In this document: positions 55,458 to 64,000 of the stretch, piece by piece
Position numbering within the stretch: position 1 is the first letter of the stretch
Layout of the letters: the number at the start of each line of letters is the position of its first letter
Origin: Firmicutes bacterium HGW-Firmicutes-7
GTDB lineage: Bacteria; Bacillota; Clostridia; Lachnospirales; Vallitaleaceae
NCBI GenBank assembly: GCA_002841375.1
Contig: PGZO01000016.1
Coordinates: forward strand, 1 to 64,000
Direction of reading: 5' to 3'
Length of the DNA stretch: 64,000 bases
Translations under genes and position numbers: made by a program
The notes under the pieces: generated by a model
The model's input: only the letters and a program-made list of their open reading frames with translations
What the model was told of the DNA's origin: nothing
Database searches by the model: none

Positions 55458-55823
55458 CTCAGTCAATCACATACAAACAAAGTGTTAGAGATATTAAAAA
55501 TTTTGTGCATTTTAACGAAATAAGCTCGTGTACTAATTAGATTTAATTGGTATTTTGTGCTACTTGTATGCTATTTTTCTTTTCTTACGACATTTCGTTC
55601 CTATTTTTTCCAGTTTTATAGATAACATTTTATAAATAACATACCATTTTATCGTGCATAAATGAGTTGTTCACAGAACCTCATTATTAATTCTCTCGAT
55701 TATATCTACAAAATATCTTTAATTGACTTATAAGATTGTCGTTAACATATAGAAGGTGGATTTCAATTAGAAAACCCACCCCCACAACCATATCACCAAA
55801 AGACTTCTTAGCCACTCTAACGG
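55458..55823. other. Intergenic region without visible gene
   Basis: No coding sequence is supported. A weak hairpin near 55755-55780 (GGTGG...CCACC with mismatches) lies past the YjbQ stop and may end that transcript. Confidence 0.5.
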
Positions 55824-56252
55824 TTATTCACCTACTATAGATATTGAGATGGTTCTTTTTGCAGGACCATCAAACTCACAAAAATAAACATCCTGTGCAT
55901 CACCTTTTATGATTAATCCATTTAAAATTGAAAAATGACAGTGATTACCGGTAATATGCGCTTTTATATGCCCAGTTGCATTCCCTGCTGTTGATCCATA
56001 ATTCTTTAGCATACGCGCATGGCTATATGGATAGTCTTCTTGTATGAGTCTTGATAAAAATGATTCTATATCGCTTTCGAGACATTCTAAAGATTCATTC
56101 ACTGTAATCCCAGTGGTAGTATGTTTAGATATCACTGTTATTACGCCATTTTTGATTCCACTCTCTTCAACAGCTTTTTTTATCTGATCGCTAATAAGCA
56201 ATAACTGATTGTATTTCGTAGTTAACATTGTAAACTCTGAATAATTAACCAT
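55824..56252 (-). CDS. YjbQ/UPF0047-family protein
   Basis: 142 residues from ATG 56252, which has AAGGAG 9 bases upstream; a start at 56276 would put that site inside the gene. Family hallmarks: ISKHTTTGITVNE near residue 40 and SHARMLKNYGSTAGNATGHIKAHI, ending GPAKRTISISIVG. YjbQ proteins have been reported to have weak thiamine-phosphate synthase activity, but the physiological role is unclear. It closes the frlD2-frlC2-amidohydrolase transcript, 13 bases after the amidohydrolase stop. Confidence 0.88.
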   Translation of the reverse strand: MVNYSEFTMLTTKYNQLLLISDQIKKAVEESGIKNGVITVISKHTTTGITVNESLECLESDIESFLSRLIQEDYPYSHARMLKNYGSTAGNATGHIKAHITGNHCHFSILNGLIIKGDAQDVYFCEFDGPAKRTISISIVGE

Positions 56253-56265
56253 TTGATTCTTCTCC

Positions 56266-57114
56266 TTATAATCCACCTAAAAATTCAATTGCATTTCCTG
56301 AACGAATCAATTCCAGCGTGCTTTCTCTAAATCCCAATTCTTCAATGGCCTGTGCCATGCGAATTTGTTCAAAACGTGGATTGTTACTACCAAACATTAC
56401 TTGATGTCGAAGGCTACGGTCTATCCATGAACGAGGAATTTCCTGTGTAAAAATACGGGTGAAAAACTCTTTTGCATTATCAAAATACAACAGACCAGTA
56501 TCCGCATATACATTAGGATATTTAACCATCAGCATGGATGTTTCCTGTACCCATGGCCAGCCAAAGTGCGCTAGGCATATACGAAGTTTTGGATGTTTTT
56601 CTGCTAATTCCTCAAATTCCAAAGGACGAGCATATTTAGATAATGTATGTGGTTCCCATGAAAGACCACTATGAAAAATAACAGGTCGATCATATTTTTC
56701 ACAAATTTCATATAAAGGTTCTAAGTGTTCATCTGTTGGATAAAAGTGTTGACGTGACGGATGTAATTTCAATCCTTTAAGCTTCAAATCCCCAAATGCA
56801 CGTTCAAGCTCATTTGTTGCATCTTTACGAAAAGGATCTACTGCCGCAAAGCCAATAAAACGATCCGGCGCCATGTCTACTAGCGTTTTTATTTCATCGT
56901 TGCTTACGATAACACCTTCACCTGTAGACGTATAGTCATGAGGCAACAAACAAAGCTTGTCTAATTTGGCACAATGCATTTGATTAAAAATGTGCTCAAG
57001 AGGTGCAATGCCATTTAGATGAATATCAAGTGCGTTATGTCGAAGTTGTTCCTTTGTCTCATCGCCATTAATTGGTTCAAAAAAAGTAGGATGTACATGC
57101 ATATCAATAAACAT
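56266..57114 (-). CDS. Amidohydrolase-2-family TIM-barrel protein with altered last Asp
   Basis: 282 residues. Metal motif MFIDMHVHPTF at the start, HSGLSWEPH near residue 149 and LAHFGWPW near 181. In this family the last ligand is normally Asp in a G[ST]D motif; here the sequence reads MFGSNNPRF, so Asn stands in its place. That change may alter metal binding or abolish the usual chemistry. GAAAGGG precedes the ATG. It follows the epimerase gene by 52 bases in the frl-type transcript. Substrate unknown. Confidence 0.85.
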   Translation of the reverse strand: MFIDMHVHPTFFEPINGDETKEQLRHNALDIHLNGIAPLEHIFNQMHCAKLDKLCLLPHDYTSTGEGVIVSNDEIKTLVDMAPDRFIGFAAVDPFRKDATNELERAFGDLKLKGLKLHPSRQHFYPTDEHLEPLYEICEKYDRPVIFHSGLSWEPHTLSKYARPLEFEELAEKHPKLRICLAHFGWPWVQETSMLMVKYPNVYADTGLLYFDNAKEFFTRIFTQEIPRSWIDRSLRHQVMFGSNNPRFEQIRMAQAIEELGFRESTLELIRSGNAIEFLGGL

Positions 57115-57166
57115 AAGAATATTCCCTTTCTCTCTATTATTGTATTGTTCATATATACTTCTATTG

Positions 57167-57985
57167 TTACTTCATAAGCGCTCGCAAATTTTCAATCGCT
57201 CGACGTGCATAAAATCGAGGCTCATTGATATAATTTGTAACAAGCTCAATGGTTGCACTTCCTTCGTAGCGTATCTCCTTAAGCTCCTGAATCATTTCCT
57301 TTATAGGCAAGTTTCCTTCACCTGGTATCATATGTGTATCACTCTGCCCATCTCCATCAATAATATGTATATGGTACATTTTGTCCCCTAGTTTATCAAA
57401 GTATGCCATAATACTTTCATGCTGAACATATGGTGGTACAACATCACACATGCCGACTAAATGAGATGAATTTATATGACGAAATACTTCTGCTAAGTCA
57501 TTAGCACTCTTACATACATTACTCTCAAAAGGAGTAAGTGCCTCTAGTACTATTTTGTGATCAATTTTTTCTGCATACTCCGTAAGTTCTTTTATTGTCT
57601 TCAAAAGGCGTGTCCAAATTTCTTCTGTAGTTGCGAGATATCCAGCATTTGCTGAACTCATTAGCGTAAAGTCAGCACCCATTGCCTTTCCCATTTCCAT
57701 ACTAAGTTTTAAATAATCTATAGCATCCTTACGCATAGCTTCAGTACCAATCATAAAATTATATGGATATGCATTATGCTCGGGTGTATAACCACGTACT
57801 GGTATTTCATATTTATCGATTAAATTTTGTATTATTTTCAAATCACCCGCCTTCAAATCAGGGGCAAATGCATGCGGCCTTCCTCCCCAAAGCTCAATAT
57901 AGTCATATCCAAAACGTTTTGCATCTATAAATGCGTGCTCTAACGGATTTCTTTGATAACCAGATGTAAACAATCCAATTTTCAT
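57167..57985 (-). CDS. frlC: Fructoselysine-3-epimerase-like protein (FrlC 2)
   Basis: 272 residues from ATG 57985 (AGGAGG upstream). Xylose-isomerase-like TIM barrel with the metal residues of FrlC: IVLEALTPFESN (Glu), GMCDVVPP (Asp), YHIHIIDGDG (His) and GSATIELV (Glu). FrlC interconverts fructoselysine and psicoselysine. Direct neighbour of the kinase frlD 2 (stop 30 bases upstream). The other copy is at 61948-62802. Confidence 0.86.
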   Translation of the reverse strand: MKIGLFTSGYQRNPLEHAFIDAKRFGYDYIELWGGRPHAFAPDLKAGDLKIIQNLIDKYEIPVRGYTPEHNAYPYNFMIGTEAMRKDAIDYLKLSMEMGKAMGADFTLMSSANAGYLATTEEIWTRLLKTIKELTEYAEKIDHKIVLEALTPFESNVCKSANDLAEVFRHINSSHLVGMCDVVPPYVQHESIMAYFDKLGDKMYHIHIIDGDGQSDTHMIPGEGNLPIKEMIQELKEIRYEGSATIELVTNYINEPRFYARRAIENLRALMK

Positions 57986-58014
57986 TTTAAAACCTCCTTT
58001 TAAAAATAAGGGCA

Positions 58015-58806
58015 TTATTTTACCCAAGGTTCAAATACACTAACTACTTTGGCAGCAAGACATGCACCACTTTCAAGTGCTTTATCAATAGTATATTGAT
58101 TTAATATGCCAAATAAAAAACCTGCAATAAAACTATCGCCTGCTCCTACCGTATTTACAACTGTTGATGGGAAAATTCCATATTCATAAAATTGTTTTCC
58201 ATCCCATGCCAGGCTGCCTTTCTCACCAAAGGTCGCAATGGCAATTTTCATACCACGACTAACCTTATCCTTTAAAAAATCTTCAATAAACGAATCTCGA
58301 CTTTTATGATAGGAGTAAAACCCATAATCCACATATAAAAGCGTGCTTTCTACAAGTTCATGCGTCAATCGATCTGCATAATCAAAACTAACTGTTGCAC
58401 CGAGTGCTTTTATCTTTGGTAGAACATTTTCTGCCTTACCCCATAGTGCCGTATGAACCAAATCATGATTTGCTGCAAAAACAATGTCATCATCATCAAA
58501 AATAATATTTTCTAAAACACCTTCTACATAATCTCCATGTACACGATCAAGTCCCTTCATATCCATATATGTAATAGCAGTCATTCCTTCTGCTACCTTA
58601 AGATGGCTAATATCAAGTCCTTCATCTCGTAAGGTATCCATCATCCACTTTCCATAATAATCATTTCCAGTTGTACTGATAATAGATGTATCAAACCCTA
58701 GCTTTTTTAGATTGACACCTGTGTCAACTACATTTCCTGTTGGATACTGTATGCCCAAACGTTCATATAGGTCAATACAGTTGTCACCAATTACTGCTAC
58801 TTTCAT
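58015..58806 (-). CDS. frlD: Fructoselysine-6-kinase-like PfkB kinase (FrlD 2)
   Basis: 263 residues. PfkB fold: MKVAVIGDNCIDLYERLG at the start and the catalytic VNTVGAGDSFIAGFLFG near residue 225. The substrate loop is YPTGNVVDTGVNLKKLG, lacking the usual Gly-Gly-Asn of FrlD 1, so it may accept a different ligand. GGGAGG precedes the ATG. It begins the operon frlD2-frlC2-amidohydrolase-YjbQ, behind a consensus promoter. Confidence 0.86.
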   Translation of the reverse strand: MKVAVIGDNCIDLYERLGIQYPTGNVVDTGVNLKKLGFDTSIISTTGNDYYGKWMMDTLRDEGLDISHLKVAEGMTAITYMDMKGLDRVHGDYVEGVLENIIFDDDDIVFAANHDLVHTALWGKAENVLPKIKALGATVSFDYADRLTHELVESTLLYVDYGFYSYHKSRDSFIEDFLKDKVSRGMKIAIATFGEKGSLAWDGKQFYEYGIFPSTVVNTVGAGDSFIAGFLFGILNQYTIDKALESGACLAAKVVSVFEPWVK

Positions 58807-58876
58807 TCTTTAACCTCCCATTGTTAAGTGGTATGGGATAGCGCTTTTTCTATACATGTTAATTGTTTTCCGAACC

Positions 58877-58920
58877 AATTTGCGCAAATTAAGTATAGCA
58901 TCTCTAAAATATGGTGTCAA
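58877..58920 (-). promoter_or_regulatory. Consensus promoter with downstream palindrome, frlD 2 operon
   Basis: On the minus strand TTGACA (58920-58915), a 17-base spacer and TATACT (58897-58892). Just downstream, 58877-58890 is the perfect palindrome AATTTGCGCAAATT. A further element AAGTGGTATGG lies at 58826-58836. Confidence 0.72.
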
Positions 58921-59054
58921 CAGTGTTTCTCACTACTTTTTAACTCTATTTTCTAGATTATTCCTTTTATTTCTTTCCCTTTAATACTGCATATCTATAG
59001 AATATTCCCTAATTTTAGGGCTATATTAATTTATTTTAGTATATAAGAAAACAA

Positions 59055-59110
59055 TTGACTACATATTTATTATATGGTATATTTACTTGTGAATTGGTAT
59101 GAATTATACC
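59055..59110 (+). promoter_or_regulatory. Promoter and palindromic operator of the plus-strand frl operon
   Basis: TTGACT (59055-59060), a 17-base spacer ending in TGG (extended -10), and TATATT (59078-59083). Downstream lies GGTAT-GAATT-ATACC (59096-59110), a perfect inverted repeat of the kind bound by GntR/HutC regulators. Confidence 0.68.
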
Positions 59111-59204
59111 CCTTCTTATATGCAACATCATCCAGCAAATCCAACCACAGATAAAGGCCCACCGCAGCCTTTATCTATAAAATAACAGACTAAGGAGTAT
59201 AAGG

Positions 59205-60761
59205 ATGCCAGGTATCAAAAAAGCTGATATTCTCTTAAAATCAACCAATGTATTCACTGCAACAAATAGTAAACCGATTGATGGGTATGTTGCTATTACA
59301 AATAACATTATCATTGCTGTAGATGCTGGTGACGGAACCAAACATACCAACGAATCAACAACCATTTATAATTTGGTCGATAAAGTAGTATGCCCAGGTT
59401 TTAGCGATGTACATTGCTTTTTTACAGGTTATGTTTTGGGGTTAGTTGGTGTGGATTTGTCTTCACAAAAAAAAATTAGCGATGTTTTTTCCACTGTGAA
59501 AAAATACAACACCACACTTACTGAATCAGATCCCATTCTAGCACATGGTATTAGCCCTTCCATCACACCTCCTTCGCTAGAAGCAATGGATGATGCTTTT
59601 GGTAGCAGCGCTACTATTTTGTTTTGTGAAAACTTAGAGACCTGCTGGATGAATTCAGCTGCAATAAACTTGTATAATTTCACTCCAGCAACTTGTTATC
59701 CTGAAGCATATTGGCGTCTACTAAAAGTTGTATTAAGTAACAAATCCTATATTGTGCCTCAATTTAAGGAGTACATCAAGATGCTCAACCGCCGTGGCGT
59801 TACATCTATCAAGGAAATGGGATTTGATGACTTCTATGGATTTACTGATTTTCTTGAAGAATTAGAAAAAGATAATGCCCTGAATATGCGTGTGCATTTT
59901 ATGAGCCAACCGGTAGGTGAACCTGCCAACCTTGCCTATGGGCTTACTATGCAAAAACGTTTTCAAGGTGATTTTGTCCGTTTCTCTGGTTATAACCAAA
60001 TGACGGATGGCTCTATCAGCCAATTAGCTGGAGATTTAAAAAGCCCTTATAAATGTGCACCCCGATGTTATTGTTCAACTTCAATCGATTACGATACGAT
60101 TGAGCAAGATGTTTTAGCACTGGATGCGAAGGGCTTCCGTTATTCTTTACACGCTCAAGGTGATGCTGCAATTTACAAAGTACTTAATATTTTGGAAAAA
60201 TGCAAACGCAATACAAATGGAAAACTAGTAAATCGCCATAGCATTACCGACCTTGAATTTAGTGACCCTCAAGATTTAGAACGTATGGGTGATTTAGGCG
60301 TAATCGCAGAGATATATCCCCAGATTATGTCAATTGCAGACCGAAAAAGTAAGCTTGCAATGATTGAAGAAAAAATCGGCATTGATCGTGGTCGATACTA
60401 TTGGAATAGACGTAAGATGGTAGACAGTGGTGTATTGATCTCTTGTGGTACGGACTTACCTTTACTAATTGATGACATCCCAGAATCTATATATTGTGCC
60501 TGTGGTGCTTTCTTTCCAGAAGGTGGTGAACCCTTTAATCCAGAAAATACACTTACCATAACAGAATTGTTAACGGCCTGGACCCATAATGGACAATATA
60601 ACTTGGGACGCGAAAAGGAACTTGGCACACTAACCGAAGGAAAACTGGCAGATATCGCTGTCCTTGATATGAATATTTTCAAGATGCCAATTGAAGATAT
60701 TCGTGATGTTAAAGTCTGCCTCACACTCATAAATGGCAAAGTCGTACATTCGACACTTTAG
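59205..60761 (+). CDS. YtcJ-like amidohydrolase with altered HxH motif
   Basis: 518 residues of the Amidohydro_3/YtcJ family. Later elements are regular: VTSIKEMGF, LHAQGDAAIYK, NRHSITD and SCGTDLPLL. However, the first metal motif is GFSDVHCFF, where the family has D-x-H-x-H; the second His is missing. The protein may bind one metal or work differently. AAGGAG precedes the ATG. It starts the operon with frlB and frlC 1. A hydrolytic role on an N-acyl or lactam form of an Amadori compound is possible, but this is inference. Confidence 0.85.
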   Translation: MPGIKKADILLKSTNVFTATNSKPIDGYVAITNNIIIAVDAGDGTKHTNESTTIYNLVDKVVCPGFSDVHCFFTGYVLGLVGVDLSSQKKISDVFSTVKKYNTTLTESDPILAHGISPSITPPSLEAMDDAFGSSATILFCENLETCWMNSAAINLYNFTPATCYPEAYWRLLKVVLSNKSYIVPQFKEYIKMLNRRGVTSIKEMGFDDFYGFTDFLEELEKDNALNMRVHFMSQPVGEPANLAYGLTMQKRFQGDFVRFSGYNQMTDGSISQLAGDLKSPYKCAPRCYCSTSIDYDTIEQDVLALDAKGFRYSLHAQGDAAIYKVLNILEKCKRNTNGKLVNRHSITDLEFSDPQDLERMGDLGVIAEIYPQIMSIADRKSKLAMIEEKIGIDRGRYYWNRRKMVDSGVLISCGTDLPLLIDDIPESIYCACGAFFPEGGEPFNPENTLTITELLTAWTHNGQYNLGREKELGTLTEGKLADIAVLDMNIFKMPIEDIRDVKVCLTLINGKVVHSTL

Positions 60762-60869
60762 TTATGATAATACTTATTTTTTGACTATTTAAATGAGTCT
60801 ACTAGTTTACATCTACATACAGCTCGTTACTTAATAAATAATTACATGGTTTGAAGGGAGAACGACCAA

Positions 60870-61865
60870 ATGTTAAAATTTGATGAAAAAAAACAACTTG
60901 ATAGCGTATCCGGTGCACTTGCATTACGTGGAAAAATTGAATCCATTGTAGATACACTTTGTTCTAGAGGTTATGACGGTATATATTTTATGGGGATTGG
61001 TGGCACCTACGCTTCCAGCTTACAGGTCGTATGTCATATAAAAGGCCAGAGCTCAATACCTGTTTATGTTGAAAATGCTGCTGAATATCTTACAACAGGT
61101 AACCGACGCATTAGCAAAAATTCTATCGTGATTATCTCCTCCGTAACTGGTAGCACCTCCGAGATGATAGAGGCTTTAGAAGTAGTAAAGGCCACTTCTG
61201 CAACTGTTCTAGGTTTTATCGATGTTCCAAATTCGCCCTTATCTACTATGGTTGATTACGAAGTCGTTTATCCAGGAAATGAGCAACTGAAATTTTTTAT
61301 GACAGCCGATCGTTTTATGTTCAATAATGGAGAATTTGATGATTATCAAAAATACTATGCAGAAATGGAAAAATATCTTCCCCAAGCGCTTATCGATGTT
61401 GAAAAATCAGCAGATGATTTTGGAAAACAACTTGCAAAGAAGCACAAAGATGATACAATGCATTACTTTGTTGGTGCAGGCAATCAATATGGTGCAACGT
61501 ATTCTTATGCAATGTGTTATTGGGAAGAGCAGCATTGGATTAAAACAAAATCGATCCATTCAGCCGAATTTTTTCATGGTATGTTAGAAATAATTGAACG
61601 TGATACAGCTGTTACCGTTTTTGTTGGCGAAGATAAAGAACGTTCATTATCAGAACGTGTTGCAAAGTTTCTACCAAGAATCTGTAGCAACTTTAATATT
61701 ATTGATACAAAAGACTATGAACTTAAAGGTATTAGCCCTGAATTCCGTGGTAGCATTTCTCACTTAGTTATGCATGCTGTCACACAACGTATTGACGCTC
61801 ACCTTGAAAATATTAATTGTCATCCTATGGAAATTCGTCGCTACTATCGTTGTTTAGATTATTAA
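60870..61865 (+). CDS. frlB: Fructoselysine-6-phosphate deglycase-like SIS protein (FrlB)
   Basis: 331 residues with two SIS domains: YFMGIGGTYASSLQVV, VIISSVTGSTSEMIEAL and VVYPGNEQLKF in the first, HYFVGAGNQYGATYSYAM and SAEFFHGMLE in the second. FrlB splits fructoselysine-6-phosphate into lysine and glucose-6-phosphate; Glu in AEFFHG fits the active-site region. GAAGGGAG precedes the ATG. Only one deglycase gene is present for two kinases and two epimerases. Confidence 0.87.
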   Translation: MLKFDEKKQLDSVSGALALRGKIESIVDTLCSRGYDGIYFMGIGGTYASSLQVVCHIKGQSSIPVYVENAAEYLTTGNRRISKNSIVIISSVTGSTSEMIEALEVVKATSATVLGFIDVPNSPLSTMVDYEVVYPGNEQLKFFMTADRFMFNNGEFDDYQKYYAEMEKYLPQALIDVEKSADDFGKQLAKKHKDDTMHYFVGAGNQYGATYSYAMCYWEEQHWIKTKSIHSAEFFHGMLEIIERDTAVTVFVGEDKERSLSERVAKFLPRICSNFNIIDTKDYELKGISPEFRGSISHLVMHAVTQRIDAHLENINCHPMEIRRYYRCLDY

Positions 61866-61947
61866 CAACCTTTTGCTTGATATCATTTCATACCACACAA
61901 AGACACTGTTCACAAACATTTTATTGAAAGAGAGATGAGGGTTTAAA

Positions 61948-62802
61948 ATGTCTGTAATTACAATGGGAAATATATCCGTCATGAGTGTTCAATATGTTCA
62001 TTATTCATTTTCTTATTACCTAGATTCTATGAAGCGCTGTGGATTAAAAAATATCGATTTATGGGGTGGCACACCACACTATTGTCGTCTTGACTACCTT
62101 AGTTCTTCTGCTGCTGAAAAAAAAATCGCCCAGATGTGCAAGGAAATCGATGATCTTGGTATGCGTGTAGAAATCTATACACCTGAAACGTTGAGCTATC
62201 CTTATAGTTTTTCTGATCCAGCACCAGCAGTTCGAAAGCGCACTATTGAATTTTTTGATATGGCTATGGAAGATGCACTATGTTTTGGTACAAACAAGCT
62301 CTTTATCAACACCGGCTGCGGCCTATTAGATTTACCACGAGAAGAATCATGGCAACGCTGTGCAGAAAGCATTCGCAAAATTGCAGATATTGCCGAGCGC
62401 AAAGGAATTATCCTAATGCTTGAACAGCTGCAACCGTATGAAAGTAATTTGCTCACAACCTTGCCCGATATGATACGTATGCTTAAGGACGTAGCATCAC
62501 ATTCATTACAAACTTGTGTTGACCTCGTAGCAATGGAGGTTGTCGGCGAGAAACTAGAACAGTATTTTGAAGCGTTACCAAATAACATTCAACACATACA
62601 TTATGCTGATGGTGATCCATCTGGTCACTACATATTAGGAGATGGTAACCTCCCTTTAAAGGAATATATTAAAATCCTAGAAAAATTTAATTATACTGGT
62701 AGTGTTGATTTGGAGATCAATGACTCAATCTATTGGGCAGATCCACATACCTCAATCAAACGCTCTGCTGATTATTTGCGTGAGTTTTTGCCAGAATTAT
62801 AA
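61948..62802 (+). CDS. frlC: Fructoselysine-3-epimerase-like protein (FrlC 1)
   Basis: 284 residues with the FrlC-type TIM barrel: LKNIDLWGGTPHYC near the start, ILMLEQLQPYESN (Glu), QTCVDLVAM (Asp), QHIHYADGDPSGH (His) and SVDLEIND (Glu). Clearly distinct from the copy at 57167-57985, which hints at different substrates. GAGATGAGG precedes the ATG. Last gene of the amidohydrolase-frlB-frlC operon, with TTCATACCACAC in the short gap before it. Confidence 0.85.
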   Translation: MSVITMGNISVMSVQYVHYSFSYYLDSMKRCGLKNIDLWGGTPHYCRLDYLSSSAAEKKIAQMCKEIDDLGMRVEIYTPETLSYPYSFSDPAPAVRKRTIEFFDMAMEDALCFGTNKLFINTGCGLLDLPREESWQRCAESIRKIADIAERKGIILMLEQLQPYESNLLTTLPDMIRMLKDVASHSLQTCVDLVAMEVVGEKLEQYFEALPNNIQHIHYADGDPSGHYILGDGNLPLKEYIKILEKFNYTGSVDLEINDSIYWADPHTSIKRSADYLREFLPEL

Positions 62803-62856
62803 TTGCAACATAATTACTTAAAATTAATGTCCAAATAAGAAAATATTTATTTATAT

Positions 62857-62895
62857 AATATGGCAGCCAAAATCAACTTTTTGGACTGCCATATT
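62857..62895 (+). terminator. Hairpin after the frlB-frlC operon
   Basis: AATATGGCAG-CCAAAA and TTTTGGA-CTGCCATATT form a 16-bp stem with one bulge. No T-run follows. It lies 55 bases past the frlC 1 stop and probably ends that transcript. Confidence 0.62.
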
Positions 62896-63188
62896 CATAT
62901 GATCTGCTAACATACAATTCCCCACCTAAGAGGTCGGAAAATTCTTTCATTCGGTTAAATTCCATATGATTATTTATATCATTTATTATCAACATACAAA
63001 TATTTTTAACAATTAATAATATATTTGTCACCGATTGCGAATAACAAATATGGAAATATCATTAGAAAAATGGTAAAATACTATTTAACACTTCAATTTC
63101 TTCATAACTAATTATGAATTGTAAATATCATTGATGTTGAAGAATATATTGGTCATAATAACCATGGATGAAAGGCAGGAAAATACTT
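62896..63188. other. Intergenic region before the oxidoreductase gene
   Basis: AT-rich, no coding sequence. An AT-only dyad (ACAAATAT...ATATTTGT near 62996-63030) is visible, but AT-richness makes it weak. No convincing promoter was identified. Confidence 0.45.
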
Positions 63189-64000
63189 ATGTCAAAAAAA
63201 ATAATTATTATTGGAAACGGCGCTTCCGGCAATACCGCTGCTGAAGAAATTTTAAGTCACAACGATAATCATAAAATCACTATTATAACCAACGAGGCAT
63301 CACCCATCTACTACCGCCCTATGCTATCTGAGTATATTAGCGAGGCTGAAACGCCAAAGCGTTTTTATTTGCATACCTTTGATTGGTACAAAGACAATAA
63401 CATCGAGTTAATAACAGAAACCAATGTATGTGGCATATCTCCCACTCAAAAAGAAATCACTTTGTCAAATGGGGCTACCTTACAATATGATTCTTTAATA
63501 ATTTGTACTGGTAGCTATAATTTTGTACCTGAAATACCCGGAGCAAATAAATCAAATGTTATGACTTTAAGAACTTTAGACGATGCAAATCAACTTAGGC
63601 AAATGGCTCAAAATGCAAAAAAATCCATTATTATTGGTGGAGGTCTTCTTGGACTTGAATTAGGATGGCAACTCAAAAAGCTTAACATTGATGTTACCGT
63701 AGTAGAAATGATGGATAGATTGCTTCCTAAGCAATTGGATTTGGAAGCTTCCAACCTTTTCGAAGAAAAAGTAGCGCAAACCGGAATCAAGGTATTGTTA
63801 GATGTTCAAGTAAAACGTATTGTTGGTGATGCATATGCCACTGGAGTTGAACTAGTCGATGGGACCATCTTAGATTCTGATTTGGTTATCTTTTCTATCG
63901 GTGTTCGTGCAGATGTGTCATTGGCAAAAGAAGCTGGTGTTACCGTGGATCGAGGAATAATCGTAGATGATTCTATGAAAACGAATATTCCAAATATTTA
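63189..64000 (+). CDS. FAD/NAD-dependent oxidoreductase (partial, runs off the window)
   Basis: 270 codons are visible; the 3' end is beyond the window. FAD-binding GNGASGNTAAEEI at residues 9-21, LIICTGSYNFVPEIPG near 105, and the NAD-binding IIIGGGLLGLELGWQLKKL near 140 place it with NADH-dependent rubredoxin or nitrite-reductase-type reductases. There is no CoA-disulfide-reductase Cys at the position seen in the protein at 3375, so it is a different enzyme. AGGCAGG precedes the ATG. Confidence 0.88.
   Translation, partial: MSKKIIIIGNGASGNTAAEEILSHNDNHKITIITNEASPIYYRPMLSEYISEAETPKRFYLHTFDWYKDNNIELITETNVCGISPTQKEITLSNGATLQYDSLIICTGSYNFVPEIPGANKSNVMTLRTLDDANQLRQMAQNAKKSIIIGGGLLGLELGWQLKKLNIDVTVVEMMDRLLPKQLDLEASNLFEEKVAQTGIKVLLDVQVKRIVGDAYATGVELVDGTILDSDLVIFSIGVRADVSLAKEAGVTVDRGIIVDDSMKTNIPNI

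Overview
The window looks like chromosomal DNA of an anaerobic, spore-forming Firmicute of class Clostridia. It is AT-rich with strong AGGAGG-type ribosome binding sites and TTGACA-17-TATAAT-type promoters. It carries a class III fructose-bisphosphatase, DUF438/DUF1858 redox proteins, collagen-like surface proteins and a CgeB-like spore glycosyltransferase. The genus cannot be fixed from sequence alone. I saw no rRNA, tRNA, CRISPR array, phage module or intact insertion sequence.

Layout. 0-2.9 kb: the 3' end of a Gly-Ala-Thr collagen-like gene, a family 2 glycosyltransferase with TPR tail, and a zinc-finger anti-sigma-like membrane protein. 3.2-5.9 kb: a four-domain sulfur-transfer flavoprotein (CoA-disulfide reductase, rhodanese, TusA, DsrE) behind a strong promoter, followed by a ~120 bp palindromic element. 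6.3-17.1 kb: accessory and stress genes, including two AraC/GyrI regulators, a YoaP-type acetyltransferase, two single-chain Phd-Uma2 fusions, an Rrf2 regulator with matching operators in front of itself and of a methyltransferase-MATE pair, DUF3788, DUF1801, DUF2161 and an EamA transporter. 17.3-20.8 kb: fbp, then a DUF1858 / DUF438-hemerythrin-PAS pair.

21.0-33.3 kb is a surface glycoprotein island. It holds a Gly-Pro-rich collagen-like protein with cysteine clusters, seven glycosyltransferase genes (some are fusions: GNAT-GT, GT2-GT4, GT-TPR), and rmlB and rmlA, which make a dTDP-4-keto-6-deoxy-sugar. The GT2-TPR gene at 725 is a paralogue of the one at 30304, and both lie near a collagen-like gene. 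This suggests a collagen-glycosylation system, possibly on the spore surface.

33.5-41.2 kb: cobO, a two-OB-fold SSB-like protein, an unknown protein, a phosphodiesterase, and an ABC/FtsX-DUF2318 locus resembling part of known iron-uptake loci. 41.4-50.1 kb: a monosaccharide ABC importer (ATPase, permease, lipoprotein) followed by a second membrane-anchored binding protein and a YesN/YesM-type two-component system.

50.4-62.8 kb is an enlarged fructoselysine-type (Amadori product) catabolic island. It has an APC permease, two FrlD-like kinases, two FrlC-like epimerases, one FrlB-like deglycase, two GntR/UTRA regulators, two amidohydrolases with altered metal-site residues, and a YjbQ protein. 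Several strong promoters there have candidate operators just downstream. The window ends inside a second FAD-dependent NADH oxidoreductase gene.
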